From positions 43,459-107,458 of the forward strand of contig NZ_AQXM01000059.1 in the NCBI RefSeq assembly GCF_000376245.1: a stretch of DNA of 64,000 nucleotides, read 5' to 3'. A program made the translations under genes and the position numbers. Each line of letters starts with the position of its first letter. Position 1 is the stretch's first letter. Below the pieces are notes generated by a model. It did not search any database. It was not told the origin of the DNA and saw nothing but the letters and a program-made list of their open reading frames with translations. The stretch is from Acaricomes phytoseiuli DSM 14247 (lineage in GTDB: Bacteria > Actinomycetota > Actinomycetes > Actinomycetales > Micrococcaceae). Positions 1 to 8,709 of this stretch are shown here, piece after piece.

Positions 1-866
1 TATGGCTCCAGGGAGCGAGGTTGCGCACTCTGCCCATGGCAGTCTCCCCGGTGCTCATCGGAACCGCAGCCGCTTACGGCCTCGGCAGCTTCAAGCCCCT
101 GAATGCCTTACTGGCGCTTCTCGTGGCGCTCTTCCTGCAGATCGGGGTGAACTACGCGAATGACTATTCGGATGGCATCCGCGGAACTGATGATCAGCGA
201 GTCGGACCGGTCCGCCTGACCGCCGCGGGCATAGCCCAACCGCATCAGGTGCGGGCCGCGGCTTTCCTCTGCTTCACCGTGGCCATGCTCGCCGGCCTGA
301 TCCTCATCATCGCCTCCCAGGCCTGGTGGCTGCTGCTCGTAGGACTGGCCTGCGTGCTCGCCGCCTGGGGCTATACCGGGGGCAAAAATCCTTACGGCTA
401 TCTAGGCCTGGGGGACGTTTTCGTCTTCGTCTTCTTCGGCCTGATCGCCACCTTGGGCACTACTTTCACCCAGGCCGGGCGGCTCAGCTGGGAAGCCGGT
501 ATCGGAGCCGTGAGCACCGGGCTGATCGCCGTGGCTCTGCTGATGGCCAATAACGTCCGGGATCTGCCCCATGACGCCGAAGTCGGCAAACGCACCCTGG
601 CGGTACGGCTGGGCGATCGCAATGCGCGTTTCGCCTATGTGGTGATGCTGGCAGTGGCGATTCTCTTACCTCTCGTCCTGGCCTTCGCGCATCCCTGGGT
701 GCTGCTGGTGATCCTGGTCGTTCCGGCGACGCTCCAGCCTGCGTGGATCATGCTCTCCGGCCGGTCCCGTAAGGCGCTCATCCCGGTATTGCGGCAGACC
801 GGGGTGATCAACCTCGGCTTCAGCGTGCTCTATTCATTGGCGCTGGTATTGGCTCGGGGCTTCTGA
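1..866 (+). CDS. menA: 1,4-dihydroxy-2-naphthoate polyprenyltransferase, 5'-truncated by window edge
   Basis: This integral membrane UbiA-family prenyltransferase attaches the polyprenyl tail to 1,4-dihydroxy-2-naphthoate in menaquinone synthesis. The polyprenyl-diphosphate/Mg site is seen as NDYSDGIRGTDD near the N-terminus, and a second Asp-rich motif NNVRDLPHDAEVGKR lies in the middle. About eight hydrophobic helices follow one another. The reading frame is open to the window edge: codons from position 3 read WLQGAR and continue into LRTLPMAVSP, the usual N-terminus of this family. The TTG at 21 is therefore an internal codon, and about ten residues lie outside the window. The 3' end overlaps the convergent DUF4229 gene by 37 bp. 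Confidence 0.95.
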   Translation, partial: WLQGARLRTLPMAVSPVLIGTAAAYGLGSFKPLNALLALLVALFLQIGVNYANDYSDGIRGTDDQRVGPVRLTAAGIAQPHQVRAAAFLCFTVAMLAGLILIIASQAWWLLLVGLACVLAAWGYTGGKNPYGYLGLGDVFVFVFFGLIATLGTTFTQAGRLSWEAGIGAVSTGLIAVALLMANNVRDLPHDAEVGKRTLAVRLGDRNARFAYVVMLAVAILLPLVLAFAHPWVLLVILVVPATLQPAWIMLSGRSRKALIPVLRQTGVINLGFSVLYSLALVLARGF

Positions 867-1153
867 CTGGCATCGATCCCGGCCTGCGGGTTATGCTCCA
901 CGAATGCGTCCTCGACGGAGGACTGCTCAGCAAGACGCTGAGCGCGGCGCTGGCTGCCTTTAGCGGAGAAAGCGGAGCGCATTGATGCTGTCGCCGCATC
1001 ACGCTGAGGGCGGAAAAAGAGATAAGCCAGGCAGAAAGCAATCAGGGTCGCCGCGATCACGGAAAACACCACGCCCAGGCCTAGCCAGTAGAACAGCACC
1101 ACTAGGGGCACAAGAAGAACCACCCGGAGCAGGGTGTACTTTAAGACAGCCAC
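830..1153 (-). CDS. DUF4229 small membrane protein
   Basis: A 107-residue protein with two adjacent N-terminal transmembrane helices (about residues 8-24 and 27-46), then a basic, Arg/Ala-rich cytoplasmic tail. The pattern, including the FFRPQRD junction after the second helix, fits the actinobacterial DUF4229 family, which I recall as commonly located beside menA. Function is unknown. The GTG start is the first in frame; GGAG lies only two bases before it, so the exact start is uncertain. The 3' end overlaps menA convergently by 37 bp. Confidence 0.8.
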   Translation of the reverse strand: MAVLKYTLLRVVLLVPLVVLFYWLGLGVVFSVIAATLIAFCLAYLFFRPQRDAATASMRSAFSAKGSQRRAQRLAEQSSVEDAFVEHNPQAGIDASQKPRANTSANE

Positions 1154-1230
1154 TTCTCCATTTTAGTCACTCAGCCTGTGCTTCGCGTAAGCGGGCATCC
1201 GGCCCGTTCGAGGCTTTTGAGCTGAGTCGA

Positions 1231-1236
1231 TAGAAT
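1231..1236 (+). promoter_or_regulatory. -10 box (TAGAAT) of a probable leaderless transcript
   Basis: TAGAAT ends 6 bp before the ATG at 1243 and no Shine-Dalgarno sequence lies between. That places the predicted transcription start at or next to the start codon. Confidence 0.5.
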
Positions 1237-1242
1237 TGTGTT

Positions 1243-1593
1243 ATGCCTCGAGTACTATTGGTTCTCGTTATCCTCGGTGTGACGATCTACGCTCTGATCG
1301 ATTGTCTGCGCACTGAACGGGGATCCGTCCGGACCTTGCCCAAACCAGCATGGATACTGCTGATCGTGCTGCTGCCTGCCGTGGGCGCAGCGCTGTGGTT
1401 CTTCCTCGGCCGGCCGAGGCGTCAAGCCGGCCCCGCTCGGCCCGCGCGCTCCGTGGCACCTGATGACGACCCCGATTTCCTGCGCAACCTCGAGATCCAC
1501 CGCCGCCAGAAGGCCGAGGAGCAACGGCTCGAAGAAAAGCGCAGAGAGCTCGAAGAGCGCGAGCGCAAACTGGGCGGCGACGAGAAGCCCTGA
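1243..1593 (+). CDS. PLDc_N-domain small membrane protein
   Basis: A 116-residue protein with two transmembrane segments (about residues 3-18 and 35-55) separated by a short loop containing LPKPAW. This is the usual pattern of the phospholipase D-nuclease N-terminal (PLDc_N) domain in actinobacteria. The C-terminal half (about residues 60-116) is highly charged, rich in Glu, Arg and Lys, and probably forms a coiled coil. No catalytic HKD motif is present, so it is not a phospholipase. Its biochemical role is unknown. It sits next to menA and the DUF4229 gene. Confidence 0.8.
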   Translation: MPRVLLVLVILGVTIYALIDCLRTERGSVRTLPKPAWILLIVLLPAVGAALWFFLGRPRRQAGPARPARSVAPDDDPDFLRNLEIHRRQKAEEQRLEEKRRELEERERKLGGDEKP

Positions 1594-1627
1594 TCAGTGG
1601 ATTAGCTGCGGCGGTGGGCCCGACGGC

Positions 1628-1867
1628 TCAGCGCGGCACGAGCTGCTGCAGCTCGGTGGCCTGGTCCTGCTGGCCAGCCGATTCCACAACGACGTAGAAC
1701 TCCTGGCATCGTTCGGCACAACGGCACCCGTTCTCCAGCGCCCACTTATCCAGCTGCTGCCAGGTTTCGCGGATCCGGGGCATCGGCCCCGGGTAAACCC
1801 CACAGACCGCCAGTGCTTCCGGGAGTCCGATCACGTCTAAGGCTCCATCGCCGGTTTCTCGGCACAT
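1628..1867 (-). CDS. small hypothetical protein, start uncertain
   Basis: A 79-residue Cys-containing reading frame (Cys in MCRET, AVCG and GCRCAERC) with normal-looking composition. The same frame stays open upstream without an ATG, GTG or TTG up to the palindrome at 1956-1997, and that upstream part also looks protein-like (HPAECDLCADL). The true start may be a non-canonical codon, or the gene may have lost its 5' end. I do not recognise the family. It lies between the PLDc_N gene and ccsB; if it is not real, 1594-2022 is a 429-bp intergenic gap. Confidence 0.45.
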   Translation of the reverse strand: MCRETGDGALDVIGLPEALAVCGVYPGPMPRIRETWQQLDKWALENGCRCAERCQEFYVVVESAGQQDQATELQQLVPR

Positions 1868-1955
1868 CTCGATAGAAGTCTCGGAAGACTCCCGCAGGGT
1901 TCTGAGATCTGCGCAGAGATCGCATTCAGCCGGGTGCTGACTGTGCGAGGGCCAC

Positions 1956-1997
1956 GCACCGGGGCCGCCGAGCAGATCTGCTCGGCGGCCCCGGTGC
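1956..1997. terminator. perfect 42-bp palindrome downstream of ccsB
   Basis: Two 21-base arms (starting GCACCGGGGCC) are exact reverse complements with no spacer. The element lies 26 bp beyond the ccsB stop codon. A TTTT run follows it on the plus strand but not on the minus strand, so for ccsB it would be a U-less actinobacterial-type terminator. Confidence 0.7.
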
Positions 1998-2022
1998 TTT
2001 TAGCTCTTCTACTCAGGAACTC

Positions 2023-3132
2023 CTAGTTGAGTCCACTGTAGGAGTGGAATCCTGCGAAGTAGATGTTCACGATGGTGAAGTTGAAGACCACGCAGACATA
2101 GCCCACGATGGACAACCAGGCTGCCCTGGTCCCGGTCCAGCCGCGGGTCGCCCGAGAGTGCAGATAACCCGCGTAGACCACCCAGATGATGAAGGTCCAG
2201 ACCTCTTTGGTGTCCCAGCCCCAGTAACGGCCCCAGGCTTTCTCTGCCCAGATCGCGCCGAAGATCAGGGTCAGCGTCCAGCCCACGAAGCCCACCGCGT
2301 TGAGTCGGTAAGAGAGGTTCTCCAGGCTCAGCGCAGAAGGCGCAAGGCGCATGAACGGCAGCTTATCCGGCTCACCCTTGAGGAGTCTGATCTCCCGCCG
2401 GGACTGGATCAGCTGCAGGATGGACATCGCGAAGGTCAGCGTGAACAAGGCTGAAGAGATCACCGCGATGGAGACGTGGATGATCAGCCAGTAGCTCTGC
2501 AGCGAGGGGACCAGGTGGCCCACGGGGACATAGAAAGCGCTGCCCGCGGCGAAGAGCATCACGAGCACCAGGCCGATCACGAAAGTTCCCAGGAAGCGCA
2601 GATCCCGCCGGATCAGGGTCAAAAGGAAGACCACCACCACCAGGAAACCGCCGGTGGTGCAGAATTCGTACATATTGCCCCAGGGCACGCGGCCCGCAGC
2701 AAGGCCGCGGGTGAGTACACCAACACCATGCAGCAGCACCGCGAGAATCGTCAGCGCAACGGCTACCCGGGCTACCGGACGGCGTTCGCCGCCATAGCGC
2801 ATGGAGTCATCGGCGATCATCTCGGAGGTCTTCGGCGCACTGCTGGTTGTGGGCCGTTCAGCCAGGTCGACGGTGGTCCCGTTGGGGGAGCTCGCACCGT
2901 TTTCAGCACCTGCAGCGGCGGCTTTCGCCTGCGGTTTCTTGGCCGCTGCGGCTACTGCCTCTTCCTGGCGCTGCTGAGACGAGGCTAGTGCGCGGCTCTC
3001 GATGGCCCGGGTGGTGCGGCTGGACTTCACGAGATCCCAAGTGAAGGCACAGAAGGCTACCGCGTAGGTCAGTGCGGCGAGCAGCATAAATAGATCGCTG
3101 TACTCGCCTAGTAGGGGGTTGATCTCCGGCAT
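2023..3132 (-). CDS. ccsB: cytochrome c biogenesis protein CcsB/ResC
   Basis: This multi-pass membrane protein (369 residues) is the haem-handling half of the system II cytochrome c synthetase and works with ResB to attach haem to apocytochromes outside the membrane. The Trp-rich haem-binding motif (WGRYWGWDTKEVW) lies near residue 305, with conserved His residues in flanking helices (for example IIHVSIAVISSALF and GYLHSR). An Ala/Lys-rich cytoplasmic linker of about 80 residues follows the first helix, as is common in actinobacterial versions. It starts 5 bp after resB and is the last gene of the operon, followed by the palindrome at 1956-1997. Confidence 0.95.
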   Translation of the reverse strand: MPEINPLLGEYSDLFMLLAALTYAVAFCAFTWDLVKSSRTTRAIESRALASSQQRQEEAVAAAAKKPQAKAAAAGAENGASSPNGTTVDLAERPTTSSAPKTSEMIADDSMRYGGERRPVARVAVALTILAVLLHGVGVLTRGLAAGRVPWGNMYEFCTTGGFLVVVVFLLTLIRRDLRFLGTFVIGLVLVMLFAAGSAFYVPVGHLVPSLQSYWLIIHVSIAVISSALFTLTFAMSILQLIQSRREIRLLKGEPDKLPFMRLAPSALSLENLSYRLNAVGFVGWTLTLIFGAIWAEKAWGRYWGWDTKEVWTFIIWVVYAGYLHSRATRGWTGTRAAWLSIVGYVCVVFNFTIVNIYFAGFHSYSGLN

Positions 3133-3137
3133 CTTAT

Positions 3138-4940
3138 TCAGCCTTCCGCCGTATCATCGGACCTGCGCTGGCCCGGTTCCTGGTCGTCGCGGTCTTTTCC
3201 ATTTACATTGTCCTGCTCCCGGTCCGTTTCCGCGACACCGCCCTCCTGGGTGTCCGGAATATCCCAGGCTTTGATCAGGTCGGCGCGCAGTGCCTTGCTC
3301 TCCGAGGCCAGGCGGTAATCCTCACCTCGAGCCAACAAGCCGTATTCGACCATCACTCTGCCATCGGGGTGGGTTCCGGTCCGCACCCAGGCCCGGCGCC
3401 GGGCCAAGAACAAGGAGCCGAGGAGCCCGACGAAAGCCACCATAACGAAACCGAGGATCCACGCCTGGCCGCCATTGGCGCGGACCTCCACGCCGATATA
3501 ACGGGTCAGATTGTCGAAGGTGATGGACCCTTTGCCCTCGGGCAGATCGTAGGTCTGGCCGAGGGACAGGCTGATGCCGCCGGTGGGCAACGAGCGGTCA
3601 TTGAGCGTCCTCATATTGGCGGTGTCCAGGACGAAAACGTTCTGCGGCTGACCATCATTGAGCCCCAAGTCGCCCACGTAGGAGTTGAGCAACACGAGCG
3701 GATTAGCCGGATCCGGATCACGGTTGATGTCGACGCCCTGAGGGTCTTTGATCGCAGTGGGCAGCAGCAGCCCGGAGAAGCCCAGCTGCTCAGGGGCAGC
3801 ATCCGGAACCTTGATGGTCAACGAAGAGGTGTAGTCCGCTGAGGCGAGCTTGCCGACGACCCAATCGGAGAACGCGATATTCCCTTCGGCGTCCCGCACC
3901 GTGAAATGCGGTGCGTAGCCGTTGCCCAGCAGGAAGATATCGGTATTGCCCATGGCCAGCGGCTCATTGACTCGCAGGGTCTTTCCTTCGGGGGCTGCAT
4001 CCGCGGAGTCCCGCACGGTCAGTTCGGCATTGAAGTCCAGGGGCTGCACTCGGCCAGTGGTAAGGCTGCGATCGAACTGGACGGTGAATTTATCGAGCCG
4101 CAGCGAATAGGGCTGCAACCAGTCCGCATTGAAATTGGTTCCGGGGTTGAAGGTGTCGTAGCCGACCAAGGTGTTCACGAAGGTGTTCCCAGTGACGATG
4201 ATCCGCTGCCCGGAATAGCCGAACATACCACTCAGGGCCACCGCGACGAGCACGCCGATCAACGAGATGTGAAACATCAGGTTGCCGATTTCCTTGAGGA
4301 AGCCGCGCTCGGCACCGACGCTGGGGCGCTCGCCCTGATGCACCGCTACCCGGTAGCCGCGCTTGCGCAGAACCTGCGCGGCACGCTCCACGGCGCTCTC
4401 CGCGTTCCACTGGCCGCCCGCAGGAATCTGCAAAGTACCGTACTCGGGTAGTCGGGACAGTCTGCGCGGAGTCCGCGGCAGCTTGGCCCGCATAGCCTTC
4501 CAGTGCTGCCGGGCGCGGGGAATCACGCAGCCTACGAGGGAGACGAACAGCAGTAGGTAGATAGCGGAGAACCAGGGCGAGGTATAGACATCGAAGAGGC
4601 CGAACCAGTCCATCACCTCACCGACGCCAGGCCGAGCACTGATGTATTGCGTGACCGCCGCGGCGCCCTGGATGCGCTGCGGGAAGAGCGATCCCGGCAC
4701 CGCTGCCACCGCGATGAGCAGCAGCAGGAACAACGCAGTGCGCATCGAGGTGAGCTGGGCCCACGCCCAGCGCAGCATGCCGAGGAGCCCGAGCCGCGGC
4801 AACACCACCTTCGTACGGTCCTGATCCTTACCCTGCTCAGACTCTTCCTCTTCCGGCAGCTCTTCCTGAGCCGTCGGCGTGGACTGCCCGTGCTTCTTCG
4901 GCATCGGCGGTGTCCCTCTCATTTCCGGGTCCATTCCCAT
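3138..4940 (-). CDS. resB: cytochrome c biogenesis protein ResB
   Basis: The second subunit of the system II cytochrome c synthetase (600 residues). An acidic, Lys-containing N-terminal region (about 50 residues) precedes transmembrane helices near residues 65-85, 125-145 and 220-240. A large extracytoplasmic domain follows, then a final helix near residue 500 and a charged tail. The ATG at 4940 is one base beyond the ccdA stop, which suggests coupling; an internal ATG at 4906 preceded by AGAGGG is an alternative. It lies between ccdA and ccsB in one operon. Confidence 0.93.
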   Translation of the reverse strand: MGMDPEMRGTPPMPKKHGQSTPTAQEELPEEEESEQGKDQDRTKVVLPRLGLLGMLRWAWAQLTSMRTALFLLLLIAVAAVPGSLFPQRIQGAAAVTQYISARPGVGEVMDWFGLFDVYTSPWFSAIYLLLFVSLVGCVIPRARQHWKAMRAKLPRTPRRLSRLPEYGTLQIPAGGQWNAESAVERAAQVLRKRGYRVAVHQGERPSVGAERGFLKEIGNLMFHISLIGVLVAVALSGMFGYSGQRIIVTGNTFVNTLVGYDTFNPGTNFNADWLQPYSLRLDKFTVQFDRSLTTGRVQPLDFNAELTVRDSADAAPEGKTLRVNEPLAMGNTDIFLLGNGYAPHFTVRDAEGNIAFSDWVVGKLASADYTSSLTIKVPDAAPEQLGFSGLLLPTAIKDPQGVDINRDPDPANPLVLLNSYVGDLGLNDGQPQNVFVLDTANMRTLNDRSLPTGGISLSLGQTYDLPEGKGSITFDNLTRYIGVEVRANGGQAWILGFVMVAFVGLLGSLFLARRRAWVRTGTHPDGRVMVEYGLLARGEDYRLASESKALRADLIKAWDIPDTQEGGVAETDREQDNVNGKDRDDQEPGQRRSDDTAEG

Positions 4941-4941
4941 T

Positions 4942-5691
4942 TCAGATCGGCAACCTCACCGTGCTGACCCAGCCCTGAAGCTGAGCGATCCATACGTTCC
5001 AGATTCCGGTGACCATCAGCACGCCCAGGCCGATCAGCATCCAGCCGCCAATCCGCTGAATCGTCAGACGGTGCTTACGAATCATCTCCAAAGCGCCCAT
5101 TCCCCGCCGGAAGCCCAGAGCAATCGCCAGGAAGGGCAGGCCCAGCCCGAGCGAGTAGACGAAAGTCAGCAGCGCCCCCTTGGATGCGCTGGTCCCCCCG
5201 GAATAGGAAAGCGCCTGCACCGCGGCGAGGGTGGGGCCGATACACGGCACCCACCCCAGGCCGAAAGTCACCCCTAGCAGCGGGGCGCCCCAGAGCCCAG
5301 TGGGTGCCGTCATCCTGACCCTGGCCTCGCGCTGGAAGAAGGAGAATCCGCCCAGGAAGACGATGCCCAAGATGATCACCAAAACACCCAGCACCTGGGT
5401 TATCCAGGCGGAGTTGAGCGATAGCCAGGCACCGATAGTGCCAAGGGCGGCACCGAGCAGTACGAAGACGACGGTGAAGCCCAGGACGAAAAGGGAAATG
5501 CCCAGCAGCATCCGGCCCCGACGCTGCTTTTCGAGGTCAACACCGGTTAGACCGGTGACGTAGCCGAGGTATCCAGGCACCAGCGGGAGCACACACGGTG
5601 AGAGGAAGGAGAACAGCCCAGCCAGCAGCGCTACCGGCAGAGCCAGGAGGATCGATCCGTTCTGGATGATCTCGGCAAAGGGATTGTTCAC
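4942..5691 (-). CDS. ccdA: cytochrome c biogenesis transmembrane protein CcdA
   Basis: A membrane thiol-disulfide transporter (249 residues, six transmembrane helices) that carries electrons from cytoplasmic thioredoxin to extracytoplasmic thioredoxin-like proteins, keeping apocytochrome cysteines reduced. The two redox cysteines are visible in the conserved contexts SFLSPCVLPL (near residue 32) and LGWVPCIGPT (near residue 150). The GTG start overlaps the stop codon of the upstream tlpA-like gene as GTGA, so the two are probably translationally coupled. Confidence 0.95.
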   Translation of the reverse strand: MNNPFAEIIQNGSILLALPVALLAGLFSFLSPCVLPLVPGYLGYVTGLTGVDLEKQRRGRMLLGISLFVLGFTVVFVLLGAALGTIGAWLSLNSAWITQVLGVLVIILGIVFLGGFSFFQREARVRMTAPTGLWGAPLLGVTFGLGWVPCIGPTLAAVQALSYSGGTSASKGALLTFVYSLGLGLPFLAIALGFRRGMGALEMIRKHRLTIQRIGGWMLIGLGVLMVTGIWNVWIAQLQGWVSTVRLPI

Positions 5692-6323
5692 GATGCGGCA
5701 GGCTCCGAAGCCGGCGGCTGCCCGTCGCCCACCGCTGAGGCGATAAGAGCCCGTAGCGTCGATTTTTCAGCGAGCCCGAGGATCCTTGAGGCCACGCGGC
5801 CCTCCCGATCCAGCACGAGTGTGGTCGGAACCGCAGCGGGCGGCACAAACGAGGCCACCGAAAGTAACACCGCGCCATCCTTATCCAGGAAGCTGGGGAA
5901 GGTCAAATTGAAACTGCGGATGAAAGACTCAGCGGTGGCTTTCTCATCCCGGATGTTCACGCCGAAGAATTCGACGCCCTGCGGCTTGAATTCCTGATAG
6001 AGGGCTTCCAAGTCCGGGGCTTCTTCACGGCAGGGGGCGCAGGCTGCATACCAGAAATTCAATACCGCGACCTCGCCCCGTAGACCCTGCGCACTGACCT
6101 GTGTGCCGTCCAGCAAGGTGCCCGAGAAGGTCAGAGGTTCGCTGCGCTGCCCCTCGGCATATTCACTTACCGAACCGTCCCCCGCAATGTAGTTCTTGTT
6201 ATCGCCGGCCCTGGCCTGATCCGCTAGGGGGTCATCAGTGGTGCAACCGCTCAGAGTGGCAACAGCGGCTACTGCCGCCAGCGAGGCTCCAGTCAGAAAA
6301 GTCCGGCGGCGGTACATGCCCAT
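5688..6323 (-). CDS. TlpA/ResA-like thioredoxin-fold lipoprotein
   Basis: An exported thiol-disulfide oxidoreductase (211 residues) that probably reduces apocytochrome c cysteines using electrons from CcdA. The N-terminus has an Arg-rich segment (YRRRTFLTG), a hydrophobic core and a lipobox-like LSGC near residue 27, so it is a likely membrane-anchored lipoprotein; the RR pair could also allow Tat export. The thioredoxin/AhpC-TSA domain covers about residues 60-200 with active-site CAPC in NFWYAACAPCREE. GGAGG is well spaced before the ATG. It overlaps ccdA by 4 bp. Confidence 0.92.
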   Translation of the reverse strand: MGMYRRRTFLTGASLAAVAAVATLSGCTTDDPLADQARAGDNKNYIAGDGSVSEYAEGQRSEPLTFSGTLLDGTQVSAQGLRGEVAVLNFWYAACAPCREEAPDLEALYQEFKPQGVEFFGVNIRDEKATAESFIRSFNLTFPSFLDKDGAVLLSVASFVPPAAVPTTLVLDREGRVASRILGLAEKSTLRALIASAVGDGQPPASEPAAS

Positions 6324-6516
6324 CGCATCCTCCGTCAGGTCATACAGTGGCGGCTTTGAAGCCGCCGTACCGGGCGGATCTGCCGTAATTCACTTCTACA
6401 GTGTGTCGAAAATCAATTGTCGTCGATGCGCTCCACTAGCTCAAGCCAGCAGCGGGCACTCACAGCAGAGACCAAGGCAAGCTTCCGATGGGCTCCATGA
6501 AAGATCTGCTATTGAT
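6324..6516. other. intergenic region upstream of the tlpA-like gene
   Basis: These 193 bp separate the histidine phosphatase gene from the tlpA-like gene, both on the minus strand. Apart from the GGAGG ribosome binding site next to 6323, I see no clear hairpin, repeat or RNA gene. Confidence 0.5.
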
Positions 6517-7179
6517 TCAGGCTCCTGGTGGCCCGGAGCTTCCAGAGAGCATCGATGCCGCCGGCTCCTGATAACTGACGTCTACCAGCCGGCCGTTCTC
6601 AAAGCGTAATGAGGTCACCGAAGCCAGGGAGCACTGCCGCCGCCGTGGATCATGTGCGAGGCGTCGGCCCTCAGCGCTCAGCCGGAGAATCCAGATCGGC
6701 AGCTGGTGGCTTACAAGAATCGCATGAGCACCATCCCCCACGGCTTCGAAGGCCTGACGCCTCGCCGAATCGACAGCCTGCCGCATCCGCTTCACCTGCT
6801 CCGCATACGGTTCGCCCCAGGACGGCCGGAACGGATTGTAGAGGCGCAGCATGTTCTCCGGCCGTAAAAGAGCAGCCGGGGTCACTTTGCTCCCTTCGAA
6901 GAAATTCTCCGCTTCGAGAAGGCGATCATCAGTGCGGATCTCAAGATCCAGAGCCGTTGCCGTCGGCTGCGCGGTCTCCTGCGCCCTGGATAACGGCGAG
7001 GCCGCCAGGTAGCCGAATTCAGCGCCGTCATCGGCCATGGCCCGGAAATGTTCTGCAGCCAGCACAGCCATTGACACGCCGCGGTCCGAGAGATGGAATT
7101 TCGGCAATCTCCCGTAAAGGACCCCCCCCGGATTGAAAACCTCACCGTGACGCAGCAGATGAACGGTTACCTTTGGCAT
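6517..7179 (-). CDS. histidine phosphatase family protein (phosphoglycerate mutase-like)
   Basis: A branch 1 histidine phosphatase (220 residues). The catalytic motif LLRHGEV is at residues 8-14, a conserved Glu is in LLEAENFFEG, and the second catalytic His is in AILVSHQLPIW near residue 160. The substrate is not evident; the family includes broad-specificity phosphatases as well as mutases. It is upstream of the tlpA-ccdA-resB-ccsB genes on the same strand. As I recall it, the same order occurs in mycobacteria, where the gene also sits at the head of the cytochrome c maturation cluster. Confidence 0.88.
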   Translation of the reverse strand: MPKVTVHLLRHGEVFNPGGVLYGRLPKFHLSDRGVSMAVLAAEHFRAMADDGAEFGYLAASPLSRAQETAQPTATALDLEIRTDDRLLEAENFFEGSKVTPAALLRPENMLRLYNPFRPSWGEPYAEQVKRMRQAVDSARRQAFEAVGDGAHAILVSHQLPIWILRLSAEGRRLAHDPRRRQCSLASVTSLRFENGRLVDVSYQEPAASMLSGSSGPPGA

Positions 7180-7257
7180 AGCTTCAGTCTCTCAGGCGAT
7201 GCTGAGAACGGGTAATCCACCCCTTCGCCCGGCAACGGGAATGCGGCCAGATGCGGC

Positions 7258-7263
7258 TAGGAT
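7258..7263 (+). promoter_or_regulatory. -10 box (TAGGAT) of a possible leaderless transcript
   Basis: TAGGAT ends 8 bp before the ATG at 7272, and there is no recognisable Shine-Dalgarno sequence before that codon. Confidence 0.4.
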
Positions 7264-7271
7264 TGAGCTCT

Positions 7272-7940
7272 ATGAGCCAGGAAACGCCACAGCCCGATCC
7301 CTCCGGGGAGCCAGAACAGTCGAGTTCTTCCGGACCGACGCGGTCAAGCTCTTATCCGGAGATCGCACCCGGCGTGCCGCGTTATGGCCAGTATGCGCCG
7401 CAGCAATGGCAGCAGCCGCAGAACCAGCAGGGCCATTATCAGCAAGGTCAGTATCAGCAAGGCCCGACTCAGGGCCCGAGCCAGCAGCAGGGGTCAGTGT
7501 CCGGCTGGGATTCCCCGACTCAGCGCCCCGACATGCCGCAACAGGTCCGGTTGGCGTCGATTCTCATCATGATCGCGGGCGCTTTCCAGCTGATCCTGGG
7601 AGTCATCCCACTCTTCAACCGGGATCAGCTGCGTCAGCAACTCGATGCTGCTTCTGCCATGCTCCCCGAATCGAATGTCATCATCGATGACGGCTTCGTC
7701 CAGGCGCTCATCGTGTTCACGCTGATCTTGCTGCTCCTGATGGCCGCCTGCTATTTCTGGATCGCGATCAAGATCCAGGCGGGGCGCAATTGGGCCAGGA
7801 TCACCGGGACCGTGCTCGCAGCGCTCTCCATCCTTATGCTCGGCGGCCTGGCCAGCGTGATTCCGGTGGGTCTGGGCATTATGGCTATGGTCTACTGCTG
7901 GCTGCCCCAGAACCGGGGCTACTTCACCCAGCGCCGGTAA
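7272..7940 (+). CDS. Gln/Pro-rich membrane protein of unknown function
   Basis: A 222-residue protein with two parts. Residues 1-90 are a disordered Gln, Pro, Ser and Gly-rich region with QQGQYQQG-like short repeats. The rest holds three hydrophobic segments: one near residues 97-115 (ILIMIAGAFQLILGVIPL), then two closer together after a short loop. The C-terminal part resembles the small DUF4064-like membrane proteins common in actinobacteria, but I cannot assign it firmly. The ATG at 7272 (MSQETPQP) is preferred over the in-frame ATG at 7251, because TAGGAT lies between them and looks like a promoter element. Confidence 0.75.
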   Translation: MSQETPQPDPSGEPEQSSSSGPTRSSSYPEIAPGVPRYGQYAPQQWQQPQNQQGHYQQGQYQQGPTQGPSQQQGSVSGWDSPTQRPDMPQQVRLASILIMIAGAFQLILGVIPLFNRDQLRQQLDAASAMLPESNVIIDDGFVQALIVFTLILLLLMAACYFWIAIKIQAGRNWARITGTVLAALSILMLGGLASVIPVGLGIMAMVYCWLPQNRGYFTQRR

Positions 7941-7965
7941 ATCCGCAGAGGCTCCTGCTGACTCC

Positions 7966-8646
7966 TTATTGCCTGGCCCGACTCCGGTATGCCAGGATCT
8001 GAAGTTCAGTCGCCATATCCACTTTGCGTACTTCGACGTCAGCGGGCACTTGCAGCGCCACCGGAGCGAAACTCAGAATACTGCGCACTCCAGCGGCCAC
8101 GACCTGATCGCTGATCTTCTGAGCGGCTTCAGCAGGAATCGCCAGGACCACCATATTAGCCCGAGTCCGCTCCAAAACCCCGGCCAGATCCGCGATATCG
8201 CAGACCCGCAACCAGCCGATCTCCCGGCCGATCACCAGCTGATCCGAGTCCAGCACCGCAACGACCTCGAAGCCGCGCGATTCGAATCCGCCGTACCGGG
8301 CGAGGGCTTTACCCAGATTGCCCGCACCGATGATCGCCACTCGCCATTCCTCGGTGAGGCCGAGGGCGATCTCAATCTGCCGGGCCAGGTAACGCACATC
8401 GTAACCAACGCCCCGCGTGCCATGCGAGCCAATGTATGAGAGATCTTTGCGGACATTGCTGGAGCTCGCGCCCGCGGCTTCGGCGAGGGTCTCGGAGGAA
8501 ATGCGCTCAGCACCTTGGGCGAGCAGTGAGTTGAGGCTGCGCAGGTAGAGCGCCAGGCGCGCAACCGCGGCAGCGGGGATTCCTCGGGCCGCGCTATCCA
8601 GAGGAAGCGCCCCAAGGTTATCTGAGGTCTGCTCCGACCCTGACAC
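7966..8646 (-). CDS. rex: redox-sensing transcriptional repressor Rex
   Basis: A dimeric repressor that senses the NADH/NAD+ ratio and controls respiratory and fermentative genes. A winged helix occupies about residues 20-75 (RLALYLRSLNSL, and SSNVRKDLSYIG as recognition helix). The Rossmann NAD-binding domain follows with GAGNLGKAL. The chosen GTG at 8646 has AAAGGGG five bases upstream; an in-frame TTG at 8688 would add 14 residues but lacks a good ribosome binding site. It lies beside a glutaredoxin-like gene. I see no clear Rex operator (TTGTGAAn4TTCACAA) in the window. Confidence 0.95.
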   Translation of the reverse strand: MSGSEQTSDNLGALPLDSAARGIPAAAVARLALYLRSLNSLLAQGAERISSETLAEAAGASSSNVRKDLSYIGSHGTRGVGYDVRYLARQIEIALGLTEEWRVAIIGAGNLGKALARYGGFESRGFEVVAVLDSDQLVIGREIGWLRVCDIADLAGVLERTRANMVVLAIPAEAAQKISDQVVAAGVRSILSFAPVALQVPADVEVRKVDMATELQILAYRSRARQ

Positions 8647-8709
8647 CGTAGCCCCTTTCCTTGCTCTGCTTACCCCAGGCTTACTCAATGCCGCCCAGCA
8701 CCCTTGATG

